This document shows, one piece after another, positions 1 through 9,901 of a DNA stretch of 64,000 nucleotides; positions within the stretch are counted from its first letter, which is position 1, and the number at the start of each line of letters is the position of its first letter. The DNA is taken from the NCBI RefSeq assembly GCF_000018205.1, contig NC_009881.1, positions 682,001-746,000 on the forward strand, written 5' to 3'. The DNA comes from Rickettsia akari str. Hartford (lineage in GTDB: Bacteria > Pseudomonadota > Alphaproteobacteria > Rickettsiales > Rickettsiaceae). The position numbers and the translations under genes were made by a program. The notes under the pieces were generated by a model. It saw only the letters and a list, made by a program, of their open reading frames with translations. It did no database searches and was not told where the DNA came from.

Positions 1-570
1 AAAAAATTTATACTATCTTACGTAAAATATCCGAGCAAAAGCCGGTAGTAATCGTTATGGGAACAATGGCTGCAAGCGGAGGTTATTTAACCTCTCTCAG
101 AGGCGATTATATTATTAGCCATAACGGCACTATTACGGGTTCAATCGGTGTAATACTACAAACATCCAATTGGGGATTAAGTTTAATAATTTCAAATAAG
201 GTGCATTAAAAGCTGTCCCAAATCCTACTGAAAAACTGACGGCAGCAGTGCGGGTAGCTGTTATTGAAAATATAGATTTTTCCTTGAACTTGTTTCAGAG
301 AGGCGTAATCTTCCTATCTAAGAAGTAAAAAAGCTCGCAGACGGACGAGTGTATTCAGGTCGTTAGGCTTTAAAGTTAAAGCTTGTTGATGCTATATGCT
401 CGGAAGATACTGCATGAAAATGGTTACAGGAAGTTAAGAAAATTAATGCTAATCTACTAGTTAAAGATTATCAATGAAAACCAAAATTAATGGACATAAT
501 ATTTGAAGATTTTGATAGTATATCACCTAGTTTTTTTTAAAATAGTTTTAATGGAATCAAAGCAATTGTT
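1..570 (+). pseudogene. sppA: SppA-type signal peptide peptidase (S49) remnant, left-truncated
   Basis: The first 207 bases read in one frame as the S49 serine protease core: a VVIVMGTMAASGGY stretch, which holds the nucleophile-Ser region, then DYIISHNGTITGSIGV. The frame then hits a stop at about 208. Weaker similarity (NPTEKLT, ENIDFSLNLFQRG) continues in other frames with several stops to about 570. SppA enzymes are membrane-anchored and degrade cleaved signal peptides. The start of the gene lies outside the window. Multiple frameshifts and stops mean it cannot make a working enzyme. Confidence 0.8.
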
Positions 571-575
571 TAATA

Positions 576-824
576 ATGGTTACTAAGAATTATTTAATAG
601 ATAAAGTACATGAGAAGCTGAATTATCTTGCCAAAGAAGATGTTAAAGATTCAGTAGATTTAATCTTAGATTATTTAAGTCGGTCTCTCAAAGAACAAGA
701 GCGTATCGAGATTAGAAATTTTTGTAACTTCTCCATCCGCAAACGCAAATTCCCTAAAAGCAATAAATTCTATAATATTGTTTATTACAGAATGCCTAAA
801 AGTTTATTTCACTATACAGAGTAG
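576..824 (+). CDS. Short IHF/HU-family DNA-binding protein
   Basis: This 82-residue ORF starts MVTKNYLIDKVHEKL and has the two amphipathic N-terminal helices of HU/IHF subunits. The core motif follows as RIEIRNFCNFSIRKRK, where the family usually has RGFGSFS. After it the protein runs directly to YYRMPKSLF, which matches the family's C-terminal helix entry. The usual long DNA-intercalating beta arm with its proline tip therefore looks much shortened, and a conserved Gly is replaced by Cys. HU/IHF proteins bend DNA as dimers. It follows the sppA remnant closely. It could be a divergent working subunit or an early pseudogene; the fully open frame favours some function. Confidence 0.6.
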   Translation: MVTKNYLIDKVHEKLNYLAKEDVKDSVDLILDYLSRSLKEQERIEIRNFCNFSIRKRKFPKSNKFYNIVYYRMPKSLFHYTE

Positions 825-825
825 A

Positions 826-1250
826 TACGGAATGGTCTAAATATAGTGTTATAGAGAAGTGGAAAATAATAAAAAGCATTGTACTACATAATAATATTGT
901 GTACATAGCTCTTTATATTGAAGATTTAGAACTTTTCAAAAAAATACTGGTTATTCAAGCACTTAATATAGACTCTCTCATGTATCACGATATTATAGGT
1001 AATGGAAAATATGATTCTTTTTTGAAGCAAAATATAATTAATTTTTGAAGAAGTATGTTAATAGAATCTTTAAAGGAAAAAATATCATCAATAATGACAT
1101 ATTAAAAAAAAGAATCTGATGATAACCATAAATGGGAATGTGAAGAAACTTTAGAATATTAAATTATGATAAGCCTAAAATTTAAAATATTATGAAGAAT
1201 CTTTAGATTATTACTTAAACGTTATAGGATATGGTAATAAAATTTTCCTC
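826..1250 (+). other. Degenerate coding remnant, unrecognised
   Basis: From 826 to about 1047 one plus frame is open without a start codon and reads like real protein (DTEWSKYSVIEKWKIIKS, then LYIEDLELFKKILVIQALN). After 1047 the stops become dense and nothing clear is left. I do not recognise the family. It sits directly after the IHF-like gene and looks like the body of a lost gene. Confidence 0.35.
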
Positions 1251-1254
1251 TAAC

Positions 1255-1283
1255 TTGACATTATAATAATATGCAACTATCTT
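1255..1283 (+). promoter_or_regulatory. Possible sigma-70 type promoter for the small lipoprotein gene
   Basis: A consensus -35 box TTGACA (1255-1260) is followed by a 17-base spacer and a weak -10 box TATCTT (1278-1283). It lies about 30 bases before the lipoprotein start at 1313. In such AT-rich DNA chance matches are common. Confidence 0.35.
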
Positions 1284-1312
1284 AAGTGTAAAATTCAAAC
1301 ATGGTATTTATT

Positions 1313-1504
1313 ATGATAAGATATCTAATAATTTTATTTGCTTCTATAGCTTTAGTTGGTTGTACGTGTCAAAAAACTACGAAATCAAAAGAAGTATTAG
1401 AACTTGACGGTGATCCAAGTTATGCAATTATGAAAACAATTGATAATACTAACAGAAATATTGCTAATACCACCTCATCTATTCCGAGTACTCAGGTTAG
1501 ATAG
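1313..1504 (+). CDS. Small putative lipoprotein, function unknown
   Basis: This short protein of about 63 residues starts MIRYLIILFASIALVGC, a hydrophobic signal with a good lipobox ending in Cys. The predicted mature part is short and polar (KSKEVLELDGDPSYAIMKTIDNTNR). An upstream ATG at 1301 would add four residues, but the ATG at 1313 gives a more typical signal peptide. Signal peptidase II would cleave before the Cys and the product would be lipid-anchored in the envelope. The short polar tail and the decayed surroundings suggest it may be the front end of a longer lost lipoprotein. Confidence 0.45.
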   Translation: MIRYLIILFASIALVGCTCQKTTKSKEVLELDGDPSYAIMKTIDNTNRNIANTTSSIPSTQVR

Positions 1505-1506
1505 AA

Positions 1507-2045
1507 ATGCTTGTTATTATTGCTTCCGCTAAAACTCTTAATTTTAAGAAGCTAGCTCCCAAAACAGGACTAACTTCTCTTATATTCCATAATTTAACTA
1601 ATCAGTTACTTTCTACACTCCAAAGCTATTCTGAGAATCAATTATCGGAAATGAATATAAGTACAACACTTGCACATAAAACGGCAAAACCTTAAATTTT
1701 GTATCTGATATTGAAGAAAATATAATATTTAACTGTGATCCTCATTATATTAAACACACATTCGATAATTTAATAATTAATGCTCTCAGCTATTGTAGTG
1801 ATGGACTAATAAAAATTGATTTACAAAAGCAGAAAGACAGTATTGTATTCAGTATAAAAGACGATGGAATAGGAGTACTGAAATAGGAAATTGCAGAGTA
1901 TATTCGGCGTATTTGTCGTAAGCTCTAAAACACGTACACCGGCGGGAGGTAGAGAAGTAATAGAACTGCACGCAAGAAAAATTTGGGCAGAACATGATAA
2001 ACATGGCAAGACTCAGTTTATTTTCACGATGCCTTATACTCGGTA
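1507..2045 (+). pseudogene. Sensor histidine kinase remnant (HATPase region)
   Basis: Pieces of a histidine kinase are spread over several frames. A FHNLTNQLLSTLQ stretch lies in 1507-1695. An N-box-like DNLIINALSYC and a G1-box-like FSIKDDGIGV lie around 1760-1880. KTRTPAGG and KIWAEHDKHGKTQFIFTMPY near the end resemble the G2 region and last strand of the ATPase fold. Stops lie inside the ATPase part, for example just after GIGVLK. This was a two-component sensor kinase and is not functional now. I see no intact response regulator beside it. Confidence 0.65.
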
Positions 2046-2099
2046 AATTTCAAAAATTGTCGTCGTCTAGCAAGTTCTGCGGTACTCACGTATCAGATC

Positions 2100-2702
2100 C
2101 TCACATTGCAGACTCCTTGCTCTTTTTGAACTTTACCTTCGTATAACCTATAGCACCGGCGTCAAGCTTGTCCGGATAAACAAGATAAATTAAAGGAAGC
2201 TATTAAAATGCTAGCTTTACATGGTTTTAAAACTTTAGTAGAGTCGCTTCTCCTCAAGAGGAAAGGCTGAGAATGTTCAAAGAAGCTATGGAAAATAAGC
2301 AGGTTAAAATAATTGGGGCTTTTCGCGGTTGATATGGATGCAGTGAATTTGTAGAAGATTGTTTTAATATAAAGCAAAAAGGTGATAAAATCCTGATAGG
2401 CTATAGCGATACTACCGTTTGCATTTATTAACAATTATAATATCCAACTATTCACGGTTCAGTATTAACCTCGTTACTACCGCCACTAATCAGGCTATGA
2501 TGCCTATAATAGATATTCTTGCAGGGAAAAAGAGTGAAATACAACTTAATATCTATAGAGGCAATGATTTTCGGTGATTTTAATCAAAGATTATAAAGCT
2601 GATAGAACATGGCATGGAGGAAGTAATTATAAACATGAAGTAATTATAAACAGTAATATTTTAAGTTTTACTAGCCCTTTTGAAATAGTAGAAAACAAAT
2701 GA
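2100..2702 (+). pseudogene. LD-carboxypeptidase / MccF-like (S66) remnant
   Basis: Segments in different frames match the S66 family: CPDKQDKLKEAIKMLALHGFKTLV near 2168-2240, KEAMENKQVKIIG near 2280-2320, a DKILIGYSDTTV-like stretch near 2385-2420, and QAMMPIIDILAGKKSEIQLN near 2490-2555. Members are cytoplasmic serine peptidases that cleave the L,D bond of murein tetrapeptides or the microcin C7 analogue. Frameshifts separate the blocks. The last frame ends FEIVENK and its TGA overlaps the hemC start as ATGA, so the two genes were probably once translationally coupled. Confidence 0.65.
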
Positions 2703-3604
2703 TAAATTCTATCAGAATAGGTACAAGAAACAGTCCACTTGCTTTAATACAAACTAATTTAGTGATTCAGCAAATCAAACAATTTTTTCCTGATATTAAT
2801 TGTGCAATAGTACCTATTATTACTAGCGGTGATTTAATCCAAAATAAACCATTATACGATATAGGAGGTAAAGCTTTATTTTTAAAGGAAATAGAGCAAG
2901 CCTTGCTTGATAAAAAAATTGACTTAGCCGTTCATTCTTTGAAAGACGTACCGGGTAGAATACCTGAAGAGCTAGTAATTTCCGCTGTTTTAGAGCGTGA
3001 AGACCCAAGAGATGTTTTTGTATGTTTAAATTATAAATCCATAAAAGAACTGCCGCAACATTCCGTAATAGGTAGCTCGGCAGTCCGAAGAAAAGCATTT
3101 ATCCAAAAAATAAGACCAGATTTAAAGGTAACAATTTTTAGAGGGAATGTTGATTCAAGAATAAAAAAGCTAATGACCGGCGAAGTTGATGCAACAATTT
3201 TAGCATATGCGGGTCTGAAAAGGCTTGGAGCGTTTAATCCAGAATATTGTCATTTGATAGAATATTCGCATATGTTGCCGTGTGTAGGGCAGGGAGTCAT
3301 TGCAGTTGAGATACGACAAAATGATAATTCTATGCTTGAGATATGTAACCAAATTAATCATCTGCCTACCTGTGAACTAATAAAACCCGAAAGAGCGTTT
3401 TTAGAATATCTAGATGCTAATTGCCGTACACCGATTGGTACTTACTCACAATATCTAGATGCGGATAATATACAAACCGATTTTATGCTTGGTAACCCCG
3501 ATTGCAGTAAAATAACCTTCCACACTGAAATTACCAATATCAAAACTTCAAAAGAAGGTGGCATCAAAGCCGCTAAAATGATGTTGAATCAACTGAAAAA
3601 ATGA
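2699..3604 (+). CDS. hemC: Porphobilinogen deaminase (hydroxymethylbilane synthase)
   Basis: HemC joins four porphobilinogens into hydroxymethylbilane in the cytoplasm, the third step of haem synthesis from 5-aminolevulinate. The 301-residue length is normal. It opens with the family signature [14 protein letters not shown], then shows the [11 protein letters not shown] and GSSAVRRKA blocks and VGQGVIAVE. The dipyrromethane cofactor Cys is expected in [12 protein letters not shown] near residue 240. The start overlaps the stop of the decayed LD-carboxypeptidase gene. It works with hemB, hemD and hemY, which lie elsewhere in the window, so the haem genes are dispersed. Confidence 0.97.
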   Translation: MINSIRIGTRNSPLALIQTNLVIQQIKQFFPDINCAIVPIITSGDLIQNKPLYDIGGKALFLKEIEQALLDKKIDLAVHSLKDVPGRIPEELVISAVLEREDPRDVFVCLNYKSIKELPQHSVIGSSAVRRKAFIQKIRPDLKVTIFRGNVDSRIKKLMTGEVDATILAYAGLKRLGAFNPEYCHLIEYSHMLPCVGQGVIAVEIRQNDNSMLEICNQINHLPTCELIKPERAFLEYLDANCRTPIGTYSQYLDADNIQTDFMLGNPDCSKITFHTEITNIKTSKEGGIKAAKMMLNQLKK

Positions 3605-3658
3605 TTTAAATAATTGTTCTATAATCTATATTATGGAAAATCAATGATAATAATGAAA

Positions 3659-3735
3659 TGGTGCATTCGATTGGATTTGAACCAACGACCTTTGCCTTCG
3701 GAGGGCAATGCTCTATCCAGCTGAGCTACGAATGC
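3659..3735 (-). tRNA. tRNA-Arg (anticodon CCG)
   Basis: On the minus strand a full cloverleaf can be folded. The acceptor stem is GCATTCG/CGAATGC. The anticodon stem TTGCC/GGCAA encloses the loop CTCCGAA, giving anticodon CCG, which reads CGG. The T arm GTTGG/CCAAT holds TTCAAAT, and discriminator A is followed by an encoded CCA (3661-3659). It sits between the convergent hemC and ispB genes. Confidence 0.95.
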
Positions 3736-3754
3736 AAATGTTGTCATTACACGA

Positions 3755-4738
3755 TTAATAAGAACGGTCTAAAATAAATCTAATAATCGAAAACAAATAA
3801 TCTTTATAAATATTCTGAACCGGAATTTTATTTAATAATTTAGTTATTTCATGTTCTAAGTTACTCAAATAATTAATTGTTTCATTGTAGATTTCATGCT
3901 TTACCATTAAGTCACGTATTTGCATAAACTCATCATTAGTACGCTTATCGCATTTAATTATATTTTCAAGCCAAAGACGCTTATCTTGCTCTAGCTTATT
4001 ATATAAAAAAATCAGCGGTAACGTAACTTTTCCTTCTAAGAAATCATCGCCGATATTTTTGCCTACCTGTTGATCATTACCCAAATAATCAAGTAGATCA
4101 TCTATAACCTGAAATATCGTTCCGAGTAATGTCCCAAAGTATCGTATATCTTTAGAAATATGGTCTACCTGCTCTGCTATAATAGCTCCAACTTCACAAG
4201 AAGCACCAAATAACTCAGCAGTTTTAGACTTAACTATTTGATAATACTCTTCTATAGTTATAATACGTCGCTCATTTAGCTTAACTAGCTGTATTACCTC
4301 CCCTACGGAAATAATTGCTGAAGCTTTAGCTAGAACATTCATAGCTTTAATAGAGCCAGAAGCGACCATTAACTTAAAAGACTGACTAAATAGGAAATCA
4401 CCGACTAAAATACTTGTTTTACTTCCCCAAATAACGTTAGCCGTAGGTTTGAATCTTCTTAAAGTGCTGTCGTCTACCACATCATCATGAAGCAATGTAG
4501 CGGTGTGAATGAATTCAACGGCACTTGCGAGCTTTATATGATTATCGCCTTTATAATCAAACATTTTAGCGGTTATTATAGTTAAAAGCGGACGAATTCT
4601 TTTACCGCCTGCCTCTAGTAAATATTTACCGACCTTTTCTATTAACTCTTCATCACTTTTTAAACAGCTAATGATTAAATCGTTTAACTTAGTTACTTCA
4701 TCTTTTAAATCTTGCTGTATTTTTACTATAATATTCAT
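3755..4738 (-). CDS. ispB: Polyprenyl (octaprenyl) diphosphate synthase
   Basis: This 327-residue trans-prenyltransferase adds isopentenyl units to make the long isoprenoid tail of ubiquinone. It shows the first aspartate-rich motif [14 protein letters not shown], the basic GGKRIRP near the N terminus, and the second aspartate-rich motif DDLLDYLGN. Both motifs bind the Mg-diphosphate of the substrates. The length fits IspB/octaprenyl synthases, though exact chain length cannot be read from the sequence. It lies just upstream of the tRNA-Arg gene on the same strand. Confidence 0.92.
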   Translation of the reverse strand: MNIIVKIQQDLKDEVTKLNDLIISCLKSDEELIEKVGKYLLEAGGKRIRPLLTIITAKMFDYKGDNHIKLASAVEFIHTATLLHDDVVDDSTLRRFKPTANVIWGSKTSILVGDFLFSQSFKLMVASGSIKAMNVLAKASAIISVGEVIQLVKLNERRIITIEEYYQIVKSKTAELFGASCEVGAIIAEQVDHISKDIRYFGTLLGTIFQVIDDLLDYLGNDQQVGKNIGDDFLEGKVTLPLIFLYNKLEQDKRLWLENIIKCDKRTNDEFMQIRDLMVKHEIYNETINYLSNLEHEITKLLNKIPVQNIYKDYLFSIIRFILDRSY

Positions 4739-4769
4739 GGTGTTGTTTTATTACTAGAGCCCTGTTAGC

Positions 4770-4841
4770 GTCATACCGCGGCTTGAACCGTGGTATCCAG
4801 AAAGTACTAATAGAACCCGTGATCAAGTCACGGGGTGATAA
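4770..4841. repeat. Rickettsia palindromic element (RPE-like)
   Basis: Two hairpins stand side by side: ATACCGCGG/CCGTGGTAT and CCCGTGA/TCACGGG, separated by an AT-rich linker beginning with the typical ATCCAGAAA. The element reaches into the last codons of the exported protein encoded at 4828-6483. Confidence 0.7.
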
Positions 4842-6483
4842 ATCCAGGCAACATACACTCCTCTAATATTTTTTGATTAATATTCGGAATTAACTCCATA
4901 ATTTTTTCTTTTACATTTTCTCCGGGTTTCACTTTCTTTACTGCTGCTTGGTATAAAGATAAATAATATAAAGGTATAAGTTTATTTATATCATCTATAG
5001 TACCTATTTTAACTTTGTTTAAATCGGATAAATCAAACTCATACTCAATGCTAGCGTCAATTAAATTAGATGAATTCGGGTGATCTGAAATAGCTTTTAA
5101 AAATGATTTTAGAGCATCTCCGTATACTTCTTTGCTCTCATTGGATAAGTCTTTAAAATCACCTACCCCATATACATATAGACTTAAAACATCTATTATT
5201 TTAGAGTAATCATTAATTACTATCGTACCTTTACTGTAAGAATCTTTAAGAGCATTTACTATAGTTTCATTTGTTATATTAAATCCTGATGCATTTGAAT
5301 ATAGACTTAAAGAATTTATCTGTGCTCTAGTTAATTTATTTAATTCAGTAACTAAATTAATATTTAAATTCAAATGATATTGCCTATCTTCAACAATACT
5401 AAATTGTTTATTATTATTTAAAATATAGCTTAGTTCATTATTAAAATCTTTATATATATTATTGGAAAGTTTAAACAGATAGGTTTGCCTATCGTAATAT
5501 TTCTTTATAAATTCTAAAGAACTTATTATAAAACCAGGTTTTAGCTTAAATTGCGAATCTACCAAAAGATCAATATTATTATTGCCGAAATCGTTTAACT
5601 TACCTTTATATAATAAATTAATATTACCTTCAAAGTTATTACTATTTATTTTTGCATTAGTAACTTCAATTGTTAAATCTTTAGCAATATCTTTAAAATG
5701 CAAGCTACTAGTACTAATCAAGAAATTACCGGAAAATTTGAAGTTATTATTCCAAGCTGGTCTATATAATAATAAGCCTGCAGGTATGATTCTATCTTCA
5801 AGGTTACTTTTTACTACTTCGGTTTCATAATAAATTTCTAATTTTTGCGGTATATTATCAAGGAAATCTTGTTTACTTGTATAATACTTACTTTTGTCAA
5901 ATAAAATAGTAAGCATAGTATGATCTTCTTCATATAATTTTTGATTATCAACTAAGTCAAAAATTTCTGTTTTACCGGAAGTAAACTCAATATTTTCTAT
6001 TAAATTTATAATTTCAAATAAATCTTTTTTTGATCGTACTATTTCAAATAATTTAAAACTTAACGGTATTTTTGTTGACAATATACAGTTCTCATTATAA
6101 AATCTCACTCCGAATCCTCTTTGAACCGGCTTAAATTTTCCTAATGCTTCTCCGGAAAAATTTATAAATAGTTCCTGCTTAAGTAAATCATAACCAATAT
6201 TTATCGGTGTAGTAAATTCAATTGCTCTATTAATACTCTCTTCTTGCCAATTAACTACTGAAATACCCCATTTAAAGGGAAAACCATATGGATAAACTTT
6301 AGAAAATTTAATCAGATATTGCTGATTAAGATTGTTATCAGCATCTTCTATATTAAGGTTAGTATAAGCATATTTTTGATTTATAGAGTGTGATAAAAAG
6401 AACATAATAGTAAACCACAGACCACTATATGCGAGTATAATAAAGATAGTTATAAATAATATTATTTTAAGAATTTTTTTCAT
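4828..6483 (-). CDS. Membrane-anchored exported protein, function unknown
   Basis: This 551-residue protein has one N-terminal hydrophobic segment (KKILKIILFITIFIILAYSGLWFTIMF region, residues 3-30). A long region follows with alternating polar and hydrophobic strands and no cysteine pairs or catalytic motif that I recognise. This layout suggests a periplasmic beta-rich domain held by an inner-membrane anchor, resembling the DUF2125/DUF945 style, but I cannot assign a family with confidence. Its ATG overlaps the stop of the translocase gene as ATGA, so the two are probably cotranslated. The last five codons (GFITP) fall inside an RPE, so the original C terminus has been replaced. Confidence 0.75.
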   Translation of the reverse strand: MKKILKIILFITIFIILAYSGLWFTIMFFLSHSINQKYAYTNLNIEDADNNLNQQYLIKFSKVYPYGFPFKWGISVVNWQEESINRAIEFTTPINIGYDLLKQELFINFSGEALGKFKPVQRGFGVRFYNENCILSTKIPLSFKLFEIVRSKKDLFEIINLIENIEFTSGKTEIFDLVDNQKLYEEDHTMLTILFDKSKYYTSKQDFLDNIPQKLEIYYETEVVKSNLEDRIIPAGLLLYRPAWNNNFKFSGNFLISTSSLHFKDIAKDLTIEVTNAKINSNNFEGNINLLYKGKLNDFGNNNIDLLVDSQFKLKPGFIISSLEFIKKYYDRQTYLFKLSNNIYKDFNNELSYILNNNKQFSIVEDRQYHLNLNINLVTELNKLTRAQINSLSLYSNASGFNITNETIVNALKDSYSKGTIVINDYSKIIDVLSLYVYGVGDFKDLSNESKEVYGDALKSFLKAISDHPNSSNLIDASIEYEFDLSDLNKVKIGTIDDINKLIPLYYLSLYQAAVKKVKPGENVKEKIMELIPNINQKILEECMLPGFITP

Positions 6484-8015
6484 TTCTTTAGGTATTTTTG
6501 TATGTATGTCATCTTACACAGCTCTATATATTCCTTATTCAATTTTATAACGTTCCAAATCCATAAACTCATGATAACTATAAAAATTACCAATAAATAT
6601 ATTATAATAGAATCAAAGGTAGCAGTCGGAATAATAATAAATATCAAAGACTGGATAAATGCTCCAAGCGATTTACCGAATTTAGTACCTATTACCTCCA
6701 CGGCAGCTTTTCCCTTAGTTCTAAGCTCTAAAGATAATGGGATATACGCCATTTCTTTTGTTGAATCGAATAATGAATATTTGGACGATTTACTAAGTAT
6801 GTTCTGAATTGCCCCAATAATAATCGCTGCATATAGAAGATTAAAATCACCGAAACATGCTCCTATTTCTTCAATAAAAATTATAAAGATAAAAAACATA
6901 AAGCCGGTAATAGACAACATAATAGGGGTTAATAATGCAGAAATGAGCCAACCGAGTCTTCTCAGAATATTGCTGCCTATTATCATGAAGGTAACGCATG
7001 ATATCCCCATCCAAATATTAAACCTGCCCATAAAGTTAACATAGTCTATAGTGTTTGGGTGTAATTCTTTTATTTTTGCTTTCCAAGGTCCCTCGACTAT
7101 ATTTATTAATAATCCATAACAAATTATTAGTAAAGCAACACGACCTATATATTTTGAGTGAATTACTAATTTGATACTTTCAATTACCGAAAGTTTTGTT
7201 TTCGTTTTAGCCGTAACTTTTTTTATATCTAAAACATTTATGGAATCCGTTAAAATAAATCTATTTATTATTCTAAATAAAAGCATAGCCATTATTCCTG
7301 CAGTAACAATAATTGACATGATTGGCTGAAGCATTATAGCATTTCCGGTAGATGCATTAAAAGAATATGGTAATAATTCTGAATCAATGACATTTTGCCC
7401 ACTTGAGAACAAGACAAGTACGCTGCCTGCTATTATAAGACCGATATTGCCAACCATTCCAAGAACTGGATAGAATCTTTTAGCTTTAGAAGTATCAAAA
7501 ATGTGATTGGCAAACTGCCAAAACATTAAGTTTATTACTACTGCACTCCATAATTCCGCGAAAATATACATCAATGCATAACTCCATTTACTACCTATTT
7601 TAATGAACCATTTAAAATTAGGGTATGAAGCAATTAAATTATTTATCATTTCATCGTTAGGATGATAAATATCTTGATTTGGATAAATAATATAGGCAAA
7701 TAATAAGAAAAATAGTAAAAAACTGCCGACTATAATGTAGAAAATATATTCAAAATTTAATTTATTACTAAGCTTAACATAAAGTACGGTAAAAATTACG
7801 CATGAGGGTAATACTAACCATAATTTTAAGAAACTAATAATTTCAGCTCCCATAGAAGGTACTACTAAACTATCTTTGATAGATCTTAAAGCCCCAAAAT
7901 TAAAAAGGATACATAACATCATCAAAGCCATAGGTATAAATAGCTTTAATTCTTTCCTTTCTATAGGCCAAATTATTTCTTTAACTTTTTCAAAGAAAAT
8001 TTTAGGCGGTAACAT
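6480..8015 (-). CDS. tlcD: Tlc-family nucleotide translocase (probable Tlc4)
   Basis: The protein has 511 residues and about 12 hydrophobic segments. It contains Tlc-family blocks such as FNFGALRSIKDSLVVP near the N terminus, WSYALMYIFAELW, FANHIFDTSKAKRFYP and KYSLFDSTKEMAYIPLS. Tlc proteins sit in the inner membrane and take nucleotides from the host cytoplasm. Rickettsia has five paralogues. I recall this sequence as Tlc4, reported in R. prowazekii to carry CTP, UTP and GDP rather than ATP/ADP. Family membership is certain; the paralogue number rests on memory. It overlaps the next gene by 4 bases. Confidence 0.93.
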   Translation of the reverse strand: MLPPKIFFEKVKEIIWPIERKELKLFIPMALMMLCILFNFGALRSIKDSLVVPSMGAEIISFLKLWLVLPSCVIFTVLYVKLSNKLNFEYIFYIIVGSFLLFFLLFAYIIYPNQDIYHPNDEMINNLIASYPNFKWFIKIGSKWSYALMYIFAELWSAVVINLMFWQFANHIFDTSKAKRFYPVLGMVGNIGLIIAGSVLVLFSSGQNVIDSELLPYSFNASTGNAIMLQPIMSIIVTAGIMAMLLFRIINRFILTDSINVLDIKKVTAKTKTKLSVIESIKLVIHSKYIGRVALLIICYGLLINIVEGPWKAKIKELHPNTIDYVNFMGRFNIWMGISCVTFMIIGSNILRRLGWLISALLTPIMLSITGFMFFIFIIFIEEIGACFGDFNLLYAAIIIGAIQNILSKSSKYSLFDSTKEMAYIPLSLELRTKGKAAVEVIGTKFGKSLGAFIQSLIFIIIPTATFDSIIIYLLVIFIVIMSLWIWNVIKLNKEYIELCKMTYIQKYLKK

Positions 8016-8093
8016 TTTTATTGTGACCTTACATATTAAAGTTAACTTTTAAATCTCTTAAGTGCTAAAGTCAATTAAAATAATGAATTTATA

Positions 8094-9638
8094 CTAACTC
8101 CAAGGTGTTATTTCTCTATATCGCCAGTAGTATTTTGTCATTTTATCTAATTTGTCCTGATTTGTCTGCCATAGTTCATGCTTATCGGTAGTCCATGGCT
8201 TAGGTCCTGCATAGTGTAAAATGAAGTAAGAAAAATAAGGGCTTTGATTCTTAAAATATGTCAAAAAGTTCCATCTCATTGACAAAGGATAAATGTAATC
8301 ATGAAAAGCTATATTTAACACATCTTGATCAGGAAACGAAAAGTCACATTCTGATTTTTTTATAGTTTCTAATATCGCAGATTCAGTTTGTTTTTCTCGC
8401 ATATTTTTTAAGTTTAAAAATATTATCCCGCTATTTTTGTAAGAATGAGCCATATTTCTTTTACATTCTTTTATCAATTTATGATTACAATATGTAATAC
8501 CTGTATCTATGCTACCTGCGGCAATATAATTACTCATATCTATTTTTTTAAGAGAATTCAAATCATGCAACACTATAACATCCGCATCAAGATATAATAT
8601 AGAGTCTAGCTGAGGAAAGATCTGATCAAAATATAACCTATATATTACTAAACTAGGCCAATTATCCGAAAATTTTATTTTCTTATCAGTTAAAGCTTGA
8701 TTTAATATATTTTCAGGGAAAGTAGTAAAGTCTATAGAATAATCTCTGATATATTTCATGGAAGATAATTTTTCCATTGATTCTTGACTAACAGGGTCAT
8801 TAGAATCCATAACAATATGAAATCTATAGAAACTATCTAAATCACTATTTAGTAAACTAGAGGCTATTACTGCACCGGCATGAATAGCAAACTGATCATT
8901 AATAGTTAATGCTATATCTAGTATGTTATTTTGCTTTATACCAGTTAACTTAATTACATTTTGTATTTCTTCTATGGCAATCTTATAATCAGTTTGTATA
9001 GTTTTTTCATTATAAGATGACCTGCCTAGTACATGAATTAAGCTAAGCCTATATAAACATCTAGCAGTAAGTTCCGGTATATTAAGAGAGATTAAACTAT
9101 TTAAAAAATGAATCTCATCGACTGTATAACCGCTATAATATTTTAGGAAATCATCATCATTTTTTATTTCTAATATTTCTTTTACTTCCCCTTCGTAACC
9201 TAGAATAATGAGTTTAGCTAAATTAACCGCAGCTTTTTTAGTATATAAAGTATTTAAACCATAACTACCGTTTTTAATCGCTTTATATTGCTGGACTAAA
9301 GTAGCATTTTTGTCTAGATAAAGACGTAGTAAGCAATCATAACCCTTGGCTACCTCTAAACGCATCATTCCGTCTTCTACTTGAAAAGAGCAAATTTTTT
9401 CTAACCTTGCTTTATCGCTTGAGTTTAAAGATTCACTATCTTCTAATTGTTCAAGTGCTAGATCAAAATTTAATTGATCTTCACGTATTGTACTATAGAA
9501 CTTTTTATAACTATAAGCCCCAATATCCATAATACAACTTGTATTTTTATGCATGCTGTAATTACTTATGAAAAAAGTAGCAATAACTATTATCATTAGA
9601 AAAATACAAAAGGATAATATTAAATTCGTACGAGACAT
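8094..9638 (-). CDS. Membrane-anchored GT8 family glycosyltransferase
   Basis: Residues 1-30 (MSRTNLILSFCIFLM onwards) form a signal anchor. About 230 helical residues of unknown role follow. The C-terminal 280 residues are a GT8 domain: DIALTINDQFAIHAGAVIAS at its start, the DxD metal and nucleotide-sugar motif in ILYLDADVIVLHDL, a NSGIIFLNL block, FPDQDVLN, and a final HYAGPKPW. GT8 enzymes are retaining galactosyl- or glucosyltransferases, often for lipopolysaccharide core. An upstream TTG at 9695 would add 19 residues but has no visible ribosome site, so the ATG at 9638 is preferred. The acceptor is unknown. Confidence 0.85.
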   Translation of the reverse strand: MSRTNLILSFCIFLMIIVIATFFISNYSMHKNTSCIMDIGAYSYKKFYSTIREDQLNFDLALEQLEDSESLNSSDKARLEKICSFQVEDGMMRLEVAKGYDCLLRLYLDKNATLVQQYKAIKNGSYGLNTLYTKKAAVNLAKLIILGYEGEVKEILEIKNDDDFLKYYSGYTVDEIHFLNSLISLNIPELTARCLYRLSLIHVLGRSSYNEKTIQTDYKIAIEEIQNVIKLTGIKQNNILDIALTINDQFAIHAGAVIASSLLNSDLDSFYRFHIVMDSNDPVSQESMEKLSSMKYIRDYSIDFTTFPENILNQALTDKKIKFSDNWPSLVIYRLYFDQIFPQLDSILYLDADVIVLHDLNSLKKIDMSNYIAAGSIDTGITYCNHKLIKECKRNMAHSYKNSGIIFLNLKNMREKQTESAILETIKKSECDFSFPDQDVLNIAFHDYIYPLSMRWNFLTYFKNQSPYFSYFILHYAGPKPWTTDKHELWQTNQDKLDKMTKYYWRYREITPWS

Positions 9639-9698
9639 TATATATTTATAAAAAATTAATTTACAGATTTTAACAATTAATAACAAAAAGAACAATAG

Positions 9699-9746
9699 CG
9701 TGGCAATCTCAGGAGCTTTTTTATATTATCTTATGAGATTGCCACG
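9699..9746. repeat. Inverted repeat upstream of the GT8 gene
   Basis: CGTGGCAATCTCA (9699-9711) pairs exactly with TGAGATTGCCACG (9734-9746) around a 22-base AT-rich loop. Related TGGCAATCT / ATTGCCACG words recur in other repeats here (for example near 48360), which suggests a palindromic element rather than a terminator. Confidence 0.6.
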
Positions 9747-9901
9747 TCGTTGCTAGTGCAACTCCTCACAATAACGGTGATTTGATGAAAAATTAAAAGC
9801 AAAAGCTTGGTCAAGAATCTTGCATTATATAGGGATAATTTTGTCCTACATCTTGAATAAGATTAAGGAAAATGATAAAGTCACATTTAAACCATGAAGT
9901 A

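Noticed and set aside
1821-2434. Minus-strand ORFs at 1821-2009 and 2162-2434
   Set aside because: They oppose histidine kinase and LD-carboxypeptidase remnants that have recognisable motifs on the plus strand.
2823-3098. 91-codon ORF antisense to hemC
   Set aside because: It lies fully inside hemC, has no ribosome site, and its composition mirrors the hemC codons. Shadow frame.
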